Shown here piece by piece: positions 50,201 through 56,200 of a DNA stretch of 64,000 nucleotides. Made by a program: the position numbers and the translations under genes. The notes under the pieces were generated by a model. The model saw only the letters and a list, made by a program, of their open reading frames with translations. It was not told the origin of the DNA and did not search any database. The stretch is from Crossaster papposus (Eukaryota > Echinodermata > Asteroidea > Velatida > Solasteridae), in NCBI GenBank assembly GCA_037893245.1, contig JBAIAA010000787.1, positions 1-64,000 of the forward strand, written 5' to 3'. How positions within the stretch are numbered: the stretch's first letter is position 1; every line of letters begins with the position of its first letter.

Positions 50201-53200
50201 GACAGAAGTGGTCAATACAAAAAACGCTTTTTGCAGCTTTCTGAAAAACCAACAACTTCAAAACTTCACCCACCGATGTTCAACTTCATACAGTGCCCTG
50301 TTCTGGAGATAATCGAATTACGGACAGAAACAATATTCGTTTTGGTAGACTAAGTATAAAGCCACAACAGAAACCAACAGAAGGTGTGTTGTCTTGCATT
50401 TATAGTCATTTTCGTCATGTTTGTTGCCTCGCAGTAGCACCTTTCATGCAGTTAATGTGTATAATAATGGCGTTTTTTTATGGTGTAAATGGAGGACACA
50501 TGCCTGGCGACACAAAGGTGAATTGGGGTTAGGGTTAGAATCGAGGACGACCTCGATTGAGATTCGTGTACAAAACAAATGAGTGCCGTCGGAAAAAGTT
50601 ATATAGTACAAGCAAAGGAAATTATCGAGAGGAACAAAAAAAACTCCTTGATTTACACCATAAACAAACGTGATGGTACTTGTACATGTACCCTGATAAT
50701 ATAATAGACAGTGTAAGAACATTTGTGTAAGAATTGTGACTCAAGCCATTATGAGTGCACATTGAAATATCTATTGGAAAGGAAAATTTTGTATTATTAT
50801 TGTTTCTTATTATACTAGGCCTAAAAGTGTTTTTTAATAGGAATGGTCACGTGAGCCTGGTTTTCAAAGATTTGTGGTCAAATTCATCCCAAACTAAATT
50901 TATCTTTAATAACGATTTTGTTACTAATTTTTTCTTTCATGATGGGTTTGTGAAAGATAAACTATTGGTTTTGTAAATCTAAACATTGCCTTTTGTTACC
51001 ATCTCGCCATTTTGACTGAATAGCCGGTCACTGATCATACACCGGCTATTATGAGAGTTCATTGGAATAGCCGGTCACTGATCATATACCGGCTATTAAT
51101 TATGAGAGTTCATTGGAATAGCCGGTCACTGATCATACACCGGCTATTATGAGAGTTCACTGGAATAGCCGGTCACTGATCATACACCGGTTATTATGAG
51201 AGTTCATTGGAATAGCCGGTCACTGATCATACACCGGCTATTATGAGAGTTCATTGGAATAGCCGGTCACTGATCATACACCGGCTATTATGAGAGTTCA
51301 TTGGAATAGCCGGTCACTGATCACACACCGGCTATTATGAGAGTTCATTGGAATAGCCGGTCACTGATCATACACCGGCTATTATAAGAGTTCATTGGAA
51401 TAGCCGGTCACTGATCATACACCGGCTATTATGAGAGTTCATTGGAATAGCCGGTCACTGATCATACACCGGCTATTATGAGAGTTCATTGGAATAGCCG
51501 GTCACTGATCATACACCGGCTATTATGAGAGTTCATTGGAATAGCCGGTCACTGATCACACACCGGCTATTATGAGAGTTCACTGGAATAGCCGGTCACT
51601 GATCATACACCGGCTATTATGAGAGTTCATTGGAATAGCCGGTCACTGATCATACACCGGCTATTATGAGAGTTCATCGGAATAGCCGGTCACTGATCAT
51701 ACACCGGCTATTATGAGAGTTCATTGGAATAGCCGGTCACTGATCATACACCGGCTATTATGAGAGTTCATTGGAATAGCCGGTCACTGATCACACACCG
51801 GCTATTATGAGAGTTCACTGGAATAGCCGGTCACTGGTCATACACCGGCTATTATGAGAGTTCATCGGAATAGCCGGTCACTGATCATACACCGGCTATT
51901 ATGAGAGTTCATTGGAATAGCCGGTCACTGATCATACACCGGCTATTATGAGAGTTCATTGGAATAGCCGGTCACTGATCACACACCGGCTATTATGAGA
52001 GTTCACTGGAATAGCCGGTCACTGGTCATACACCGGCTATTATAAGAGTTCATTGGAATAGCCGGTCACTGATCACACACCGGCTATTATGAGAGTTCAT
52101 TGGAATAGCCGGTCACTGGTCATACACTGGCTATTATGAGAGTTCATTGGAATAGCCGGTCACTGATCATACACCGGCTATTATGAGAGTTCATTGGAAT
52201 AGCCGGTCACTGATCATACACCGGCTATTATAAGAGTTCATTGGAATAGCCGGTCACTGATCATACACCGGCTATTATAAGAGTTCATTGGAATAGCCGG
52301 TCACTGATCATACACCGGCTATTATAAGAGTTCATTGGAATAGCCGGTCACTGATCATACACCGGTCATATTCCGAGTTAAAAAGTGGAATAATCCCTAG
52401 TAGTCACACAATAGCCATTTCTAATGCAATAACAACGGTACGACATAGAATAAAACAAAAAGCAATGTTTTTACTGGTGAAAAATAAAGAATTAAAAGGG
52501 CCTTGTACCTTTTCTTAAGAAATTGCGAAAGTTCGGTTTTTCTGTCTACATTTCTTTGTATTTCGAGAATGTAGTAAAAACTTCCGTTTCTGTTTTACAA
52601 AGAATTTCCTTTCAAACTAATCTTAATATAAGAAAATAGTTTTCATCCTGTTAATAATTTATTTATATTCTTTCTTACTTAAATTAATTTTCTTAAAGTG
52701 TACAATTGTAAACATGCATTTAATGTTTTTGTTTTTGTTTACTTATCTTATTGCATGCAACGTCCGTATGACATTATACAATGTAACGTCCGTTATAATA
52801 AAACGTCCGTAAAGTGTACAATTGTAAACATGCATTTATTGTTTTGTTTTTGTTTACTTATCTTATTGCATGCAGCGTCCGTATAACATTATACAATGTA
52901 ACGTCCGTAAAACGTCCGTAACGTTATACAACATGCAACGTTCTAGTAACCCTAAATTAGCCATATATTGAGCCAATCTGTGAAAAAATTTAAAAGAAGC
53001 TAATTTCAACTGATTTTGGTGGGTATGGGTATGGACAACTAGAGGTCAAAGGTCATTGACCCCTGCCTAAATCACTAAAAATTATATTTCAGCAACAAAA
53101 TATGGTATATAGATGATCTTGGTGTCAAAATGCACAGAATTACAAAAGAAGATGACATCAAATAATTATTGACCCTTGGGACAAAATCCTGACCTCCGAA

Positions 53201-56200
53201 AATGAGGTCAAAGGTCAAAAAACTATTTTATTACTAAAATGTCATATTTATAACAAGAAAATTATCATTAAATAAAAATGAGCACAAACAAATCGAAGAG
53301 ACTAATTTTAACTTACGTGGCGGGTATGGGAGTTATTATTTATTCTAGGAGCAGAGGTCAAAGGTCATTGACCCTGGACTAAAACACTATAAATTGTATC
53401 TCGGCAACAACATATGTACTTGTATGATCTTGGTGTCAAAATGGTCATAATTACACTGGAAGTAGAAAAATGTAAATTCTTGTGATATAAATGTGGGATA
53501 CAAATTGACCGCCACATATGACCTTAAAGGTCAAAGGTCATTATTCGAAGCCCCATATTGAATCCACAAAGCACCACCCTAGAGATATACGTATAACATA
53601 AAACAACATGAATTATGTCTTTGTTTAAGAAGTGATTACTCATAACACCTAGTTAGCCTACATGTACCCTGACTAGTTACCCCAGTGAAGTGTGATGTCC
53701 CAAAGGTTTCCTATTAATAAGAAGAGGAGTTTGGTGCATCTTGCAGAGAGTCTTGTATACAGCAGAGAGATTCAGCACACCCTAAGTCGGTATTTGGCGG
53801 CTTAATCAAGGGCGAAGTGACTGGAACAACCGTATATGTACCCATTTAAAAGACTTTGAGGAGAGGGTTGAATTATTCAAGGACCAACTTAAAAAGCGCG
53901 GATACACAAACGAAGACCTAGCCCTTCCTCAAAGGGGCGAGCCTTCCGCGGACTCTAAGCGTGAAAAAAAACCCCAAAAACCACACCACAATACCCCACT
54001 GGTGTTCGTCCTACCATACTACCCACGAGTCGCGCACCCAGCTCTCAAACGGGCCCTCCTCAAACACTGGCACTGGATTAGTGAAAACGAATACCTAAAT
54101 ACATGTAGGCTATTTGATACCCAACTTGTTCGATCTAGGACTAAAGCATCTCCACAATCCAACCAAGAAGAAAACAACCTGGATGAGGAGAATGTGCAAA
54201 TCCTATTGGAACTATTGGAAGAAAAAAACAATGATCAAAGAAATGGCTCTCAAGACTAAAAAAAATAAATAAGTCAAGATGCCTTCCTTTCGATCAATAC
54301 CCCCCAAAAGCCGGTATTTGTCCTTGCAATCTGTCATATAAACCGACACACAAATAAAAACAAGGAAAAAGAAAAGTAAATTGAAAGAATGGTGACTGAT
54401 GAAGTGCATAATATAGCACAAACAATATGCCCTGCTCCCCTTCCAAAAAAGGAGAAAAAAAGGGGACGGCATATTTTTACCGGTAATAATCAATCACTGA
54501 GTGAACTAAAAACAAAGGACCACTGTTGCAATACACAAACCACAACCCCCCCCCCCCCAAAAAAAAAAAAAGAGTTAAGAATTACGCTCCGGAGAGGCCA
54601 GTCAAACAACCACTCTCTGGCATACCGGGCATACCCACTAGATAACGTACAATTACAGATTTAACTCAAATACAATCCATATGATACTTGTCAGCAGAAC
54701 CGCGTCTCAAGAAAATAACGAAAAACACGGAGGGGTTCTCTTGAAACTTGTACACGTAACCCCCCCCCCCTCCTCCTACCGACTGATTTATCTCGGCAGA
54801 CCAGTAACAGACATACAATCCTATGATTCTTCACGCAGAAGAACTGTTGCAGCATCTCCAAAACAATAATTAAAACGATGAGAAATAGTTCTGACTTGTG
54901 ACAACTTCCATAAACACCCTCCCCTTCCCATAGTAGAATGAGTTCTGATTCACTGCAGCTAACTATGGGATTGATCAAACAAACAACAACAAATAAACTG
55001 ATCATTCCTTGAAGTATGCCTGCATAAACCGGTTTCCCTTTGCTATTTTCTTGCAAAAGCACTTCATCTTTAACTAAAAAAACTAATAGTCTCACAGAAA
55101 AAGAAAACAATTCCACATAACCCAGCATTAGACGTCCTTCAATTTAATGTCCTTCCCATGTGACCGAGAATCGTTTTAATAATAAAAAAACGTAGGCTGA
55201 ATGTATGATTACGCTCCTTTCCAATAAACACCAAACATGATTATAAATGCACATATATACTTTACATACACAAACTATTTGACACTAATGAACTTTAACT
55301 CCCCCCGCCCAATTGCTCATTTTGACCTTTAACCTCGTATTTTGGTGGTGAAGAATCCATTTCATATTGTGTTTGTCTCCTAGTATAATTCTGTGCATTT
55401 GGACACCAAGATCATCTAGGCCTATGAAAAACATACTGCTGCTGAGATACAATTTATAATGTTTTAGTGCAGGGTCAAAGACCTTTGACCCTCAGAAAGG
55501 GAATTGCCCCCTTCTTCTTTGCTCTTGGAATAAATAATAACCCCCATACCCGCCACAATAAGTTGAAATTAGCCTCTTAGATTTGTTTTTGTTCATGGTA
55601 ATTTTCCTGTTATTTTACTAATATGACATTTTAGTAATACGTCTATTTTTGACCTTTGACCTCTTTTCTAAGGGTCAGTAGTTATTCTATGTCATCTTCT
55701 TTCATAATCCTGTGCATTTTGACACCAAGATCATCTATATACCATATTTTGTTGCTATAAATATGACATTTTAGTAATAAAATGGTTTTGTGACCTTTGA
55801 CCTCATTTTCGGAGGTCAGGATTTGGTCCCAAGGGTCAATAATTAGTTGATGTCATCTTCTATTGTAATTCTGTGCATTTTGACAGCAAGATCATCTATA
55901 TACCATATTTTGTTGCTGAAATATAATTTTTAGGGATTTGGGCAGGGGTCAATGACCTTTGACCTCTAATAAAAATAATTCCCCAACCCCTATCCCTCCT
56001 TCCTTTTTTTTGGTAGTTGTCCATACTCATACCTACCCAAATCAGTTGAAATTAGCTTCTTTTAAATTTTTTCACAGATGAACCTTAAGTTAGGGATACT
56101 ATTCGTAACGTTACAGTGTAACAATCGTAACAACAATGAATGTTTCTATAACATCGAACTTCCTGTCATTGTGTTTTATAGAATGCACTTATATAATCAT

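Larger units (their letters stand above)
27597..52419. mobile_element. Giant composite transposon with inverted satellite ends, transposase-like gene and ParB-methyltransferase gene
   Basis: The outermost bases AATGGCTGTTGTGTGA (27,597) and, reversed, AATGGCTATTGTGTGA (ending 52,419) match, each followed inward by an ATTCCA box and then a satellite of the same 47-bp unit in opposite orientation (27,648-28,592 and 51,019-52,368). Between them lie two divergent spliced genes reading outward from a shared CpG-rich centre: a DDE-like gene (minus) and a ParB-DNA methyltransferase gene (plus). The unit sits wholly inside one BHMT intron. Several smaller elements, including a 5.2-kb nuclease-CXC transposon, are inserted in one intron of the DDE-like gene. 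No target-site duplication was resolved, so exact ends are uncertain. That it is one mobile unit is inference from symmetry. Confidence 0.7.
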
